Below, in pieces: positions 1 through 8,662 of a stretch of 34,025 nucleotides of DNA. Below the pieces are notes generated by a model. That model had not been told where the DNA came from. It saw only the letters and a list, made by a program, of their open reading frames with translations, and ran no database searches. Numbering within the stretch: the stretch's first letter is position 1; every line of letters begins with the position of its first letter. This stretch comes from JBCBAP01 sp038532435. Its GTDB lineage: Bacteria > Pseudomonadota > Alphaproteobacteria > Rhodobacterales > Rhodobacteraceae. The DNA lies in contig JBCBAP010000036.1 in the NCBI GenBank assembly GCA_038532435.1, positions 1-34,025 on the forward strand, written 5' to 3'. The position numbers were made by a program, and so were the translations under genes.

Positions 1-599
1 TTGGGTGCAATCTCCCGGAGAAGGATGAACCCCGTTCCTTCCCCGCGAAGCTCCGCCGCGCGCACATAGTCGAGGGCCGCGATGGTGAGGGTCTTGGCCC
101 GGACAACGCGGACGACCCCGGGCGTGTAGACGATCGCGACGATGATCGAGAGCGACCAGAGGTCCTTTCCGAAGGTCAGCACGAGAATGGCGATGAGCAA
201 CAGTTCGGGGATCGACATCAGCGCGTCCGTGAGCCGCATCACCGCATCGTCCAGCCAGCCGCCGATGTAGCCCGCCAGCAGCCCCAGAACGGTGCCAACA
301 AGAAGAGCCGCTGCCACGCCGCTGCCCGACACAAGGAGCGCCACCCGACCGCCGGACATCAGTCGGGACAGATAGTCCCGCCCGATCTGGTCTGTGCCCA
401 GCCAGTGTTCGGGGGATGGGGGGGTCAGCCCGTCGGTGAAATTTGCGGAGATCGAGTATGGCGCGATCAGCGGTGCACAGAGCGCGAGGAAGAGGTGGAG
501 TGCAAGCAGCGTGAGGCCGATGACCGTCAACGGCGACGCCAGCGCGGTGCGAAACCGGCTCTCGGCACGGGGAGGCGGGTCGGCCGTGATCTCAGCCAT
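1..599 (-). CDS. ABC transporter permease, DppC/OppC type (3' end cut by window edge)
   Basis: Second membrane subunit of a peptide-type (SBP family 5) ABC importer. The visible 199 residues start MAEITADPPPRAESRF. They have a first membrane segment near residues 20-45 that ends in APLIAPYS, then the family motif HWLGTDQIGRDYLSRL, and further hydrophobic segments. The start of the conserved cytoplasmic coupling region is visible (VRVVRAKTLTIAALDYVRAAELRG). Family members are about 280-300 residues, so roughly the last third lies beyond base 1. The start codon overlaps the stop of the upstream permease gene by 8 bp, which indicates translational coupling. The family assignment is secure; the transported solute is unknown. 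Confidence 0.93.
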   Translation of the reverse strand, partial: MAEITADPPPRAESRFRTALASPLTVIGLTLLALHLFLALCAPLIAPYSISANFTDGLTPPSPEHWLGTDQIGRDYLSRLMSGGRVALLVSGSGVAAALLVGTVLGLLAGYIGGWLDDAVMRLTDALMSIPELLLIAILVLTFGKDLWSLSIIVAIVYTPGVVRVVRAKTLTIAALDYVRAAELRGEGTGFILLREIAP

Positions 600-1566
600 G
601 CGCCTTCCTCCGGACCCTCGGGTCGAGCGCCAGGACGCCAATGTCGGCGAGCAGGTTGGCCATGATCACCGCGAAGGCGGCACAGAAGGTGATCGCCTGA
701 ACCGTCGGCACCTCCCGCTGGGCAATGGCGCGGATGAGCTCCAGCCCGATACCGGGAAAGCGAAACACCGCCTCGATCACGACGGTGCCGGAGATGATGC
801 CGGCGACAAACTGCGCCGCCCCGTTGAGCATCGGGATCAGCGCCGCGGGCAGGGCGTGGGTGACGACCAGCCGCCATTCGGGCACGCCCGAGAGGCGGGC
901 GCGCTCCACAGACTCGCTGTCCAGTGCCTCCACCATACCGGCGCGCAGAAGCCGGAACTGGTACGCGACCCCAGACACGGTGAGCGCCGCGACGGGCAGG
1001 ATCGATACCGCGATGATCTCGTGCCAGGGTGCGCTCTCCGCGATCATGAGCACGGCGGGCGCGAGGCCGAGCCAGATGGCGAAGGTGATGATGAACACGT
1101 TACCCACGACGAAATCCGGCATCGAGTAGGCAAAGAGCGTCGCTCCGGACACGACCCCGTCCACACGTCCGCCGGGCCCGAGCGCTGCCCAGATGCCGAG
1201 CGCGATGGAGACGAGGGGCGTGAGGATCACCGCGACCGAGGCCATCAGCAGCGAATTCATCAACGGATGGTAGATGCCGTCGATTACCGGCTCCTGCGTC
1301 AGGATCGTCACCCCGAAATCGAAGGTGACGAGATTCCAGAGCACCACGCCGAACCGCTCCAGAGGTGGTTTGTCGAGGCCGAGTTCCGCCCGCATCCGGG
1401 CAAGGTCCTCCTCGGTGTAGAAGATGAGTTCATCGACCGGGATCGTCGCGTCGAGCGCATCGCCGGGCAGAACCTCCGTCCCGATGAAGACCACGCCGGA
1501 CACAAGCACGAGGATCAGACCGGACAGGGCCAGACGGCGCAGGATCAGGGCGACGATGGGCCCCAT
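592..1566 (-). CDS. ABC transporter permease, DppB/OppB type
   Basis: First membrane subunit (324 residues, usual length) of the leftmost peptide-type ABC importer. An N-terminal membrane segment (residues 7-30) ends in TEVLPGDALDA, the LPGD-like turn found after TM1 in DppB proteins. Several further hydrophobic segments follow. The cytoplasmic coupling loop RLLRAGMVEALDSESVERARLSG precedes a conserved block (HALPAALIPMLN, then VIEAVFRFPGIG), and the protein ends with the typical LDPRVRRK. It lies 3 bp after the TIM-barrel gene and overlaps the next permease by 8 bp, so all three are one transcription unit. It differs more from the two other DppB copies in the window than they do from each other. 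Confidence 0.95.
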   Translation of the reverse strand: MGPIVALILRRLALSGLILVLVSGVVFIGTEVLPGDALDATIPVDELIFYTEEDLARMRAELGLDKPPLERFGVVLWNLVTFDFGVTILTQEPVIDGIYHPLMNSLLMASVAVILTPLVSIALGIWAALGPGGRVDGVVSGATLFAYSMPDFVVGNVFIITFAIWLGLAPAVLMIAESAPWHEIIAVSILPVAALTVSGVAYQFRLLRAGMVEALDSESVERARLSGVPEWRLVVTHALPAALIPMLNGAAQFVAGIISGTVVIEAVFRFPGIGLELIRAIAQREVPTVQAITFCAAFAVIMANLLADIGVLALDPRVRRKAHG

Positions 1567-1569
1567 CCG

Positions 1570-2385
1570 TCAGATCGCGATGCCGAGGCTTTGCAGGTGG
1601 GCAAAGCCTTTGGGGATATCCTCATGCCGCCGGAGTTCGAGGACGAGATGGGGGGCGCTGTCGAGCTCACCCAGTGCCCGAAACAGCTCGATCCACGGAA
1701 CCCTGCCCTCGCCCGGCGCCCAGTGGCGGTCGGCATAGCCGTCCAGATCCTGCAGATGGACGTGCTTGAGAAGGTCACCCGCATCGCGGACGAAGAAATC
1801 AACAGGCGGCGCGCCGTAGGTATCCCGGGCAAGCTGAGCGTGGCCGGTGTCGATCGACACCGCAAGAGCCGATGAACCGATCGCCTCGATCATGTCGCGG
1901 CGGTCTGAGGGGACGACGTCCCTGCAGTTTTCGACGACCAGCAGGACGCCTTGGGCCTCGGCAAGCTCCAGCGCGGGTCTCAGGAGCGTGTGAACCGCCT
2001 CGAAGATCCCGCGCTGCCGACCATCACCGGTGAGCTTGTGATGGTGCGTCCAGAGGTCGAACGGCGAATGGATGACCATCTGCCGGGCACCCAGAGCCGC
2101 GGCAGCTTCCACGGCCGACACGTAGCGCCGCGCGATGATCTCGCGCACATCGGGGTCTGGATTGTCTATTGCAAGCCCGATGAACGGCCCATGGATCCCG
2201 AGCCGACCCCTGAATCCATCAGTTGCGGCGCGCGCCCGGTCGACAGTGTCTTTCCAGCCGTTCCTGTACGTGTCGTAAAAGACAAAATCCTGAATCTCGA
2301 GGTCGCGGTCGGCGTCATAGAGCCAGTCGCGATGGGCCGGAATGGCCTCTATGCAAAGGGCTGCGCCAATCTTGAGTGGGGTCAT
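1570..2385 (-). CDS. Sugar phosphate isomerase/epimerase-like TIM-barrel enzyme
   Basis: A 271-residue protein of the xylose-isomerase-like TIM-barrel superfamily (AP endonuclease 2 fold). Expected metal-binding positions are visible: Glu152 in VVENCRD, Asp179 and His182 in SIDTGHA, His208/His210 in KHVHLQD, and Glu250 near the end (LVLELR). The GEG turn after the HVHLQD strand (HWAPGEGRVPW) is typical. There is no signal peptide, so it acts in the cytoplasm. The family includes isomerases, epimerases, dehydratases and hydrolases, so the exact reaction cannot be assigned. Its place between a binding protein and two permeases suggests it acts on the imported compound or a product of it. An AAGGA ribosome site precedes the ATG. 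Confidence 0.88.
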   Translation of the reverse strand: MTPLKIGAALCIEAIPAHRDWLYDADRDLEIQDFVFYDTYRNGWKDTVDRARAATDGFRGRLGIHGPFIGLAIDNPDPDVREIIARRYVSAVEAAAALGARQMVIHSPFDLWTHHHKLTGDGRQRGIFEAVHTLLRPALELAEAQGVLLVVENCRDVVPSDRRDMIEAIGSSALAVSIDTGHAQLARDTYGAPPVDFFVRDAGDLLKHVHLQDLDGYADRHWAPGEGRVPWIELFRALGELDSAPHLVLELRRHEDIPKGFAHLQSLGIAI

Positions 2386-2421
2386 AGGCGTTCCTTGATC
2401 GTGTCAGGTCGTCGGGGTGGG

Positions 2422-2447
2422 CCGCGCCGCCGGGTAGGGCGGCGCGG
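2422..2447 (-). promoter_or_regulatory. Intercistronic GC hairpin after binding-protein gene
   Basis: Perfect 10-bp stem (CCGCGCCGCC at 2422-2431 pairing with GGCGGCGCGG at 2438-2447) and a 6-base loop, starting 6 bp after the stop of the binding-protein gene. No T-run follows on the minus strand, so it is more likely an mRNA-stabilising or partial-termination element than a full terminator. Such elements are known to raise binding-protein output relative to permeases in many ABC operons. Similar hairpins follow the other two binding-protein genes here. Confidence 0.7.
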
Positions 2448-2453
2448 ATGGCA

Positions 2454-4037
2454 TCAGGCGTCGATCCAGATGTATTCGAAGCGCGACGACCAGTTCTGGC
2501 TGTGGCTCCGTGCGTTTCGGACATTGGCGGCATGGGCGACCATGTTGCGCCGCCCGCCCAGCATGATCCCGGGCACCTCCGCCTGGAGGATGAGCTGGGC
2601 CTCCTGATAAAGCTCCGCACGTTTGGCATCATCCGGCGTGCCGACGGCCTCAAGGACGAGCGCGTCATACCTCTCCGATGCCTCGCCGGACCAACCGCCG
2701 GGTTCAGCGGCGTTCCGGCTCGACGCGCGGCCAAGATTGATAAAGGGGTTTCGCGGTCCCACGAGGTTCCGCCGCGGCCGCCCGATGGGCTGGTTGACCG
2801 CGCTCACGAAGGGGTTGAAGCCGTCGCAGGGCCGCTCCTGAAACTCCAGATTGATCCCGGCCTCCGCGAGGCTTTCGGATACGATGGGATAGATCCGCGG
2901 CTCCTCCGGGAAGGAGGGGCAGAAAACCATGGCGGGCAGTGTCACGCCCTCCCCATACCCGGCCTCCGCAAGCAACGCCTTTGCCTGCGCCACATCGCGC
3001 TCCACCGGGCGGGGCACGAACTCCTTGTTCACGCCGGTCATATGGCTGTCATTGCCGGTCCAGCCGTCGGGGTCGTTATAGACGATCCGGTTGATGGCGG
3101 GCCTGTCGATGGCAAGGCTCATGGCCTTGCGCACGCGGACATCGTTCCAGGGGAAATTGAGGTTCTTCGGCATGATCAACCAGAACTGGTCGCCAGCGGC
3201 GGAGGCATGAACCTGACCCGCAACCTCCTCATATTGTCCGATCTGGCCAGGATCGATGTTCCAGACTGCGTTGAGCTGACCGGACCGGAAGCCGTTGATC
3301 GCAGCGTTGCCCATGGCAATCACGCCGCGCAACTCATCAAGGTGTGGCGCGCCCATCCAGTACTCGTCGAAACGCTCCGCCCGGAACTGCCGGGCGTTGT
3401 CGATGTCGATGAGCCGGAACGGGCCGGAGCCGATGCCGTCGAACCCCATCTCTTCGAGGTTCTCGTGCGCCTTCAGGATCATCGCCCGGTATTCGGCAAG
3501 GGCGTAGGGAAATTCGGCGTTTGCGTTTTCGAGGAAGAACCGCACACCGTAGCGGCCCATGGGCTCCATACTCTTCACGTTCTGACGGATCAGGCCGATG
3601 GCATCCTTGTGAAAGTCCATGGAGGCGATGACATCCGCGGACGTGAGCTCGGTCCCGTCGTGGAACATGACGCCTTCGGCGATTGTGCACTCCCAGACTG
3701 TCAGATCCTCGTTGGGTGTCAGTGAGGTCGCAAGTTCGAGCTGGACGTTCATCTCCTCATCGACCCAGGTCAGCGCGCTCCATACCGAGCGGGTGAGAAG
3801 ATCGAGCCAGAAGTAGGGGTGCTGGCCTCGGTTCGACTGGCCGAGCGCCCAGTTCGGATAGGTCTGCCCATAGGTCAGCACGCCGCCCTGCTTTGGCGTC
3901 TGATCGTCGATCATGCGGGAGACGTGATCCGGCGTCGAGGCGAGCGCCTTCGACGGATCGAGAAGGTGGCTGAGACCAATGACGGCCGCGCCGCCGGAGA
4001 CGTGCGCCATGAAATCACGGCGGGAAAGGTATGGCAT
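2454..4037 (-). CDS. ABC transporter substrate-binding protein (SBP family 5), Tat-exported
   Basis: Periplasmic solute receptor, 527 residues, of the DppA/OppA class. The chosen start (MPYLSRRDFMAHVSGG) lies 7 bp behind a perfect AAGGAG ribosome site at 4045-4050. An in-frame ATG 10 codons upstream has no such site. The N-terminus carries a twin-arginine SRRDFM motif followed by a short hydrophobic stretch, so it is exported folded by Tat, unlike the two other binding proteins here, which have Sec signals. Family features include VWECTIAEGVMFHDGTELTS and the later GSGPFRL region. It starts a unit of binding protein, hairpin, TIM-barrel enzyme and two permeases. The ligand is unknown; the family binds peptides, opines, nickel chelates and glycosides among others. 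Confidence 0.93.
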   Translation of the reverse strand: MPYLSRRDFMAHVSGGAAVIGLSHLLDPSKALASTPDHVSRMIDDQTPKQGGVLTYGQTYPNWALGQSNRGQHPYFWLDLLTRSVWSALTWVDEEMNVQLELATSLTPNEDLTVWECTIAEGVMFHDGTELTSADVIASMDFHKDAIGLIRQNVKSMEPMGRYGVRFFLENANAEFPYALAEYRAMILKAHENLEEMGFDGIGSGPFRLIDIDNARQFRAERFDEYWMGAPHLDELRGVIAMGNAAINGFRSGQLNAVWNIDPGQIGQYEEVAGQVHASAAGDQFWLIMPKNLNFPWNDVRVRKAMSLAIDRPAINRIVYNDPDGWTGNDSHMTGVNKEFVPRPVERDVAQAKALLAEAGYGEGVTLPAMVFCPSFPEEPRIYPIVSESLAEAGINLEFQERPCDGFNPFVSAVNQPIGRPRRNLVGPRNPFINLGRASSRNAAEPGGWSGEASERYDALVLEAVGTPDDAKRAELYQEAQLILQAEVPGIMLGGRRNMVAHAANVRNARSHSQNWSSRFEYIWIDA

Positions 4038-4176
4038 GGGGACACTCCTTTGCTTCGGCATCCCCATGTGTGGCGCCCGAATGTATCAGCACCGTCTCAG
4101 CGTCGAAGGCGACCGGCAGTCTTCAAGAAAGGTGGTCACAAACCGCCAATGTTTGCGACACGGTGCTCGGACGGGC

Positions 4177-5802
4177 TCATGCCCAGGCGTGACGCGGAAC
4201 GCTGGAGACGAGCGTGCGGGTATATGCGCTTTGTGGCTGGCCGAAGACCCGTTCGGTGGGCCCTGCCTCCACCACACGGCCCCGCTGGATGACGGTGACC
4301 TCACCACAAAGCGCCCGCACCACGCCGAGGTCGTGGGAGATGAACACCATCGTGAGGCCAAGCTCCGCCTGCAGCTCCGCAAAGAGATCGAGAATGCGGG
4401 CCTGAACGGAGACGTCGAGCGCTGTGACGGGCTCGTCGGCGATCAACAGCTTGGGCTTTATCGCGAGCGCCCGGGCGATGCAGACCCGCTGTCGTTGTCC
4501 GCCGGACACCTCGTGGGGGAAGCGATCCATGAGTTCTTTCGGGAGGCGGACGAGATCGAAGAGGCGCCCGACCTCGCGCCGCGCCTCCGTGCCCGCAACG
4601 CCGTGGATTTCGAGCCCTTCCGCAGCGGCGCGTCCCAGCGTCATGCGCGGATTGAGGGCCGTTGCGCTGTCCTGATAGACGACTTGCACGTTCCGGCGGA
4701 AGGCGCGCGCCTCGCCAGCGCGAATGCTGTGGGGTGTGACGCCTGCCACCTCGATCTGACCCGCGTCAGGTGTCAGAAAACCAAGGAGCAGCCGACCAAG
4801 GGTCGATTTGCCCGACCCGCTCTCGCCGACGATACCGTGGGTCCTGCCGTGCGCGACTGTCAGAGAGACGGTATCGAGAACCGGAACAACCCTCTCTGGC
4901 CTGAAGAGCCCGCCCGCGTAGGAGAACGAAACGTCCTTCGCCCGGATGATCGGGGCGGCCTCCTCCGGCGCGCTGGCCGCGTTCCGGGCACGGGCGCTCG
5001 GACGGCTCGCAAGCAGGCTTCGCGTGTAGGGATGCTCGGGCCGGGCGAAGACAGCACCGGTCGCCCCGGTTTCGACCACCTCACCCGCCCGCATCACCAC
5101 CACCCGGTCGGCGATGTCGGCCACGACGCCGAGGTCGTGGGAGATGAACAGCATCGCCATCCCCCGAACCTCCTGCAGCGCTTTCAGAAGCTTGAGGATC
5201 TGGGCCTGCACGGTGACATCGAGCGCGGTTGTCGGCTCATCGGCGATCAGCGCAACGGGATGGCGAACCGCTGCGATGGCGATGACCACGCGCTGACATT
5301 GCCCGCCGGAGAGCATGTGCGGATAGGCGTTGAGCTTCTCCTCCGGTGACGGCAGGCCGATGGCGGCAGCGATCTTGCGGACCTGCACGTCGATGTCCGC
5401 GGCGCGTGCACTCGGGTCGGTCTGGCGAACGGCCTCGGCGATCTGCGGTCCGATCCGCTGTACCGGGTTCAGGGCCGAGAGCGCATCCTGAAAGATCATG
5501 CCGACGGCGCGGGCGCGCACCTTGCGGATCACGTCCGGCGCGGCGTCGGACAACCGCGCCTGAAACGGTGCGTGCAGGGTGATCGAGCCGCTGATTTGCG
5601 TGCGGTTCGGTGTGAAGGGGAGCTGGTGCAGATGAAGGATCGCCTTGGCAAAGGCAGATTTCCCCGCTCCGCTTTCGCCGACGATGGCGACCGTCTCCCC
5701 CGGGAAGAGATCGAGGTCGATCCCCCTCACCGCGTGGACCTCGCCCCCACTGGTGGCAAAGCGGACATGGACATCGCGGGCGGAAAGGATCGGATCAGCC
5801 AT
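4177..5802 (-). CDS. Double ABC ATPase (DppD-DppF fusion)
   Basis: Energy-coupling subunit with two complete nucleotide-binding domains in one 541-residue chain, as in GsiA-type proteins. Domain 1 has Walker A GESGAGKS (residues 42-49), Q-loop MIFQDALSALNP, signature LSGGQCQR, Walker B LIADEPTTALD and switch FISHDLG. Domain 2 has GESGSGKST, VSGGQRQR, LLIADEPVTALD and FISHDLG. A linker with the peptide-family motif HPYTRSLL separates them. The Cys in the first signature is at a position usually held by Arg or Gln. The start overlaps the upstream permease stop by 8 bp. As the only ATPase in the leftward half of the window, it may also power the permeases at 1-1566; that is inference. Confidence 0.96.
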   Translation of the reverse strand: MADPILSARDVHVRFATSGGEVHAVRGIDLDLFPGETVAIVGESGAGKSAFAKAILHLHQLPFTPNRTQISGSITLHAPFQARLSDAAPDVIRKVRARAVGMIFQDALSALNPVQRIGPQIAEAVRQTDPSARAADIDVQVRKIAAAIGLPSPEEKLNAYPHMLSGGQCQRVVIAIAAVRHPVALIADEPTTALDVTVQAQILKLLKALQEVRGMAMLFISHDLGVVADIADRVVVMRAGEVVETGATGAVFARPEHPYTRSLLASRPSARARNAASAPEEAAPIIRAKDVSFSYAGGLFRPERVVPVLDTVSLTVAHGRTHGIVGESGSGKSTLGRLLLGFLTPDAGQIEVAGVTPHSIRAGEARAFRRNVQVVYQDSATALNPRMTLGRAAAEGLEIHGVAGTEARREVGRLFDLVRLPKELMDRFPHEVSGGQRQRVCIARALAIKPKLLIADEPVTALDVSVQARILDLFAELQAELGLTMVFISHDLGVVRALCGEVTVIQRGRVVEAGPTERVFGQPQSAYTRTLVSSVPRHAWA

Positions 5803-6649
5803 CGGTCAGCACATCGATCCGGTCCCGGAGGGCGTCGCCGATCAGCTGGAAGAGCAGGGTGATCGTGACGATCACGATGGAGGGGATGCCGGAGATCCAC
5901 CAGGCGTTGATCAGGTAGTCGCGCCCGTCCCCGATCATCCGTCCCAGCGAGGATGTGGGGGGCTGCACGCCGACGCCGAGGAATGAAAGCCCCGCCTCCA
6001 TCAGCAGCACCCCGGGGAAGGAGAGCGTCAGGATCACCACCAGCGGGGATGCGAGGTTCGGCAGGATGTGACGCACGGCGATCCGGAACGTGCTGCCGCC
6101 CAGGGCGCGGGAGGCTTCAACGTATCCTTCCGCCCGCAGCGCCAGCACCTGCCCCCGCACGAGGCGGGCGTAGGCCTCCCACCGGATGAGGCCGATCATC
6201 AGCACCAGGACCCAGACGTCGGTCCCGAGCAGTGCTATCCCGCACAGGAGCAGGAGGAGGTTCGGCAGAGTGATGAACACATCCGTGATCGTCATCACGA
6301 TCCGGTCCACCCAGGTGCCGCCGAGGCCGGAGACCAGCCCAAGCGCCACGCCCAGGACTGCGCTGAAGATGAGGCCGAGGGTGGCGATCCCGAAGCTCGT
6401 GCGGATGCCGTAGAGGCAGCGGCTGAGCAGATCGCGGCCGATATTGTCCGTCCCGAACATGTGCGCCCAGGTCCCGCCCTCCATCCAGACCGGAGACTGG
6501 GAACGGGCAAGCAGGTTCGTCGCGTTCGGGTCGTGAGGCGCGATGAGAGGGGCGGCGATGCCCAGAGCGATGATCAGAAGCAGCCCCGCCGATGAGAGTG
6601 ACAGCGTGTCCAAGCGGATGCGTGCAGGAACAAATGTTGCGTCCGCCAT
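5795..6649 (-). CDS. ABC transporter permease, DppC type
   Basis: Membrane subunit of 284 residues. The start MADATFVPARIRL shares a base with the upstream permease stop (TGATG arrangement), and the much longer open frame upstream of it is out-of-frame shadow of that permease. TM1 ends in APLIAPHDPNATN, followed by MFGTDNIGRDLLSR, the family's GTD.xGRD motif. The coupling loop (YARLVRGQVLALRAEGYVEASRALG) and the C-terminal GLSFLGVGVQPP block are intact. It overlaps the downstream double ATPase by 8 bp, so B, C and ATPase are translationally coupled. Function as a peptide-type importer subunit is secure; solute unknown. Confidence 0.95.
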   Translation of the reverse strand: MADATFVPARIRLDTLSLSSAGLLLIIALGIAAPLIAPHDPNATNLLARSQSPVWMEGGTWAHMFGTDNIGRDLLSRCLYGIRTSFGIATLGLIFSAVLGVALGLVSGLGGTWVDRIVMTITDVFITLPNLLLLLCGIALLGTDVWVLVLMIGLIRWEAYARLVRGQVLALRAEGYVEASRALGGSTFRIAVRHILPNLASPLVVILTLSFPGVLLMEAGLSFLGVGVQPPTSSLGRMIGDGRDYLINAWWISGIPSIVIVTITLLFQLIGDALRDRIDVLTDG

Positions 6650-7569
6650 CACCCCTCCAGCCGGATCCGGGGATCCGCGATCACGTAGGCAAGGTCGATC
6701 AGAAGGTTCACCAGAACGACGATCAGCGCGTAGGCGATCAGGCCAAACTGAAGGACGGGAAAATCGCGCCCCTCCACCGCGTCGACGAGCACCCGACCGA
6801 CACCGGGCAGGGAGAACACCGCCTCGACGAAGATCGAGCCGTTGAGAAGCCCCGCGATCTCGAGCCCCAGCACGGTGATCAGGGGAATGAGCGCGTTGCG
6901 AAAAATGTGGCCTCGGGCAACCTGTCCGTTCGTGAGGCCCTTTGACACGGCGGTGTTCACATAGGCATGCCCGATCGCATCGAGCATGGCCGCCCGCATG
7001 AAACGCGCGATGGCCGCAATCATCGGAATCGCGAGTGTCACCACCGGCAGGATGTAGTGCTGCGGCGTGGTGAGCCCCGTCGTGGGCAGCGCACGCAGGT
7101 AGTAGCCAAAGAACAGGATGAGCCCGATCCCGATCACGAAATGGGGGATCGCGTAGCCCAGAAACGCAAAGCCCATCCCGGCACGCGCGCCCGGCGATGT
7201 CCGGTAGAGGGCCGCGAAGGCGCCAAGGGGAATGCCTGCCATGATTGCGAGAAGCAGGGCCAGTCCCCCAACCGCCAGTGTCGCGGGCATCCGGTCCGCA
7301 AACATCACCCAGACCCGTTCGGAAGTGTAGAGCGAGCGGCCGAAATTGCCCTGCGCCATGTCTGAAAGATACGTCCAGAACTGCTCGATCCACGGCCTGT
7401 CGAGCCCGTACTTCGCCTCGAGCGCGGCCAGATGCTCCGCCGTGATGCCCTCCGGATACATGAACTCGAAGGGCGTGCCCGAAAGCCTCAGCGTGACGAA
7501 GGCAATCACGAGTACGAGGAACATGGTGATCACGGCACGGGCGATGCGAAAGGCCATGAAACGGATCAT
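6649..7569 (-). CDS. ABC transporter permease, DppB type
   Basis: Membrane subunit of 306 residues starting MIRFMAFRIARAVITMF. It has TM1, a periplasmic stretch with FEFMYPEGITAE, the NFGRSLYT region, and later membrane segments (e.g. LGYAIPHFVIGIGLILFFG). The coupling loop RFMRAAMLDAIGHAYVNTAVSKG and the end block VEAVFSLPGVGRVLVDAV and IADPRIRLEG complete the family pattern. The residues after TM1 (YPEG) match the plus-strand DppB at 12354 (FPEG), so these two belong to the same subfamily and differ from the copy at 592-1566. Its start is 6 bp after the stop of PHP hydrolase 1, so the hydrolase is in the same transcript. Confidence 0.95.
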   Translation of the reverse strand: MIRFMAFRIARAVITMFLVLVIAFVTLRLSGTPFEFMYPEGITAEHLAALEAKYGLDRPWIEQFWTYLSDMAQGNFGRSLYTSERVWVMFADRMPATLAVGGLALLLAIMAGIPLGAFAALYRTSPGARAGMGFAFLGYAIPHFVIGIGLILFFGYYLRALPTTGLTTPQHYILPVVTLAIPMIAAIARFMRAAMLDAIGHAYVNTAVSKGLTNGQVARGHIFRNALIPLITVLGLEIAGLLNGSIFVEAVFSLPGVGRVLVDAVEGRDFPVLQFGLIAYALIVVLVNLLIDLAYVIADPRIRLEG

Positions 7570-7575
7570 GCAGAC

Positions 7576-8490
7576 CTACCCGTCGAGCCAGAGCGGGTTG
7601 GTCCATGCCTGGCGACCCGCCGCGTCGCGGACGACGATCCGGCACCACCCCCCCTCGAACCGGTCGAGGGGCAACGTCGCCTCGGTGATCGCGGTACCGT
7701 CGCGGTGGCGGGCCTTGCCCACATTTCCAAGGAGGATGATCTGGGCGGCGGGGGAGCAGTGTACGGTGATCGCGTTTCCATCGCGGGATACATCATCGAT
7801 AACCGGTCCGGTGCTGGCGTAGTAGCGCCCGGCCTTGAGGGAGGAGAGGAGTGTTTCCGGCGCACTGTCTTCGGCCTTGACCATGACCCAGCCGCCGAAC
7901 CCGTCCATCGCCCCTACCTCCGGGCCCGTGCGGAAGTGGCTGTCGTCGACCGCAATGCCACCCAAACGCCGCCCGGCCTGAAGTGCAACGTCCCACGCGA
8001 CCTCGCCAAATCCGCGACCGTACCGGATCGCGCAGGTGTTGTTGTAGACCTCGATCGCGTGGGCCGTGTCGATGGAGAGGATATCTTCGGTGTCGAGGCC
8101 GCTCAGATGCGGGTGCGCGATGGCGACGAAAGCTCCGGCATCTGCCGCCCGCCGTGCGAGCTCCGCGCCCGTCTCCCCGGGCGGTGTTGCCGGGAAATCC
8201 TCCGGCAGGCCCACGGCCAGGATGTGCCACATCTCTCCATGATGTGTCGCGGGGGCGTGGACCTCCGCCCCGATCAGCGTCGTGAAACCGTTGGAGCGGT
8301 AGGGTTTCGTGTCCGCGATGGCGAAGCCGAACCGCTCCATGAAATGGTCGCTCAGGCAGATGAAATCATAACCTTCCGCCCGATATCGCTGACAAACCTC
8401 CCCGGCTGAAAGCTCCCCGTCGGAGAGGGTCGAATGGCCGTGCAGGTTTCCACGCCAGAACCGGCCGGGGCTGGAAAACGCATCAAACAT
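7576..8490 (-). CDS. CehA/McbA-type PHP-domain metallohydrolase (copy 1)
   Basis: Cytoplasmic metal-dependent hydrolase of the PHP (polymerase and histidinol phosphatase) superfamily, 304 residues. Likely metal ligands, in order: His17 and His19 in NLHGHSTLSDG, Asp48/His49 in CLSDHF, Glu76/His78 in GAEVHAP, His126 in IAHP, and Asp183/His185 in VDDSHF. The C-terminal domain has the CehA-like pattern YYASTGPVI and an ending AGRQAWTNPLWLDG. CehA-family members hydrolyse carbamates or phosphoesters; the substrate here is unknown. I chose the ATG that matches the start of the paralogue at 11108; an in-frame ATG 27 bp upstream (8517) is possible. It is the last enzyme gene before the permeases and lies 6 bp from them. 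Confidence 0.88.
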   Translation of the reverse strand: MFDAFSSPGRFWRGNLHGHSTLSDGELSAGEVCQRYRAEGYDFICLSDHFMERFGFAIADTKPYRSNGFTTLIGAEVHAPATHHGEMWHILAVGLPEDFPATPPGETGAELARRAADAGAFVAIAHPHLSGLDTEDILSIDTAHAIEVYNNTCAIRYGRGFGEVAWDVALQAGRRLGGIAVDDSHFRTGPEVGAMDGFGGWVMVKAEDSAPETLLSSLKAGRYYASTGPVIDDVSRDGNAITVHCSPAAQIILLGNVGKARHRDGTAITEATLPLDRFEGGWCRIVVRDAAGRQAWTNPLWLDG

Positions 8491-8624
8491 CGCAGACTGC
8501 CCCGCCAAGGGTCGCATCCGCGCGACCCCGCGGGACCGTGGCGTGCGGCGGGGCAACCGTGCACATCGTGGGGGTGACTGGGGTATCGACCATGGAAAAC
8601 GACCTCGAAACGCTGATGGGTGAG

Positions 8625-8653
8625 GGCCGCGCAGGGAGATGCCCTGCGCGGCC
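8625..8653 (-). promoter_or_regulatory. Intercistronic GC hairpin after binding-protein gene
   Basis: Perfect 12-bp stem (GGCCGCGCAGGG at 8625-8636 with CCCTGCGCGGCC at 8642-8653) and a 5-base loop, beginning 9 bp after the binding-protein stop. No clear T-run follows on the minus strand. It sits in a 172-bp gap before PHP hydrolase 1. It would be expected to protect the upstream message or end part of transcription, lowering expression of the hydrolase and permeases relative to the receptor. Confidence 0.72.
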
Positions 8654-8662
8654 ATCCGGGCT

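Noticed and set aside
394..1875. Long open frame on the plus strand across the permease and TIM-barrel genes
   Set aside because: It is antisense to two well-supported genes, has no family features and is rich in Arg, Asp, His and Gly, as expected from GC-rich antisense reading.
6650..7648. Extension of the DppC frame to 617 residues
   Set aside because: The added part is the wrong-frame shadow of the upstream DppB; the true start MADATF shares the TGATG junction.
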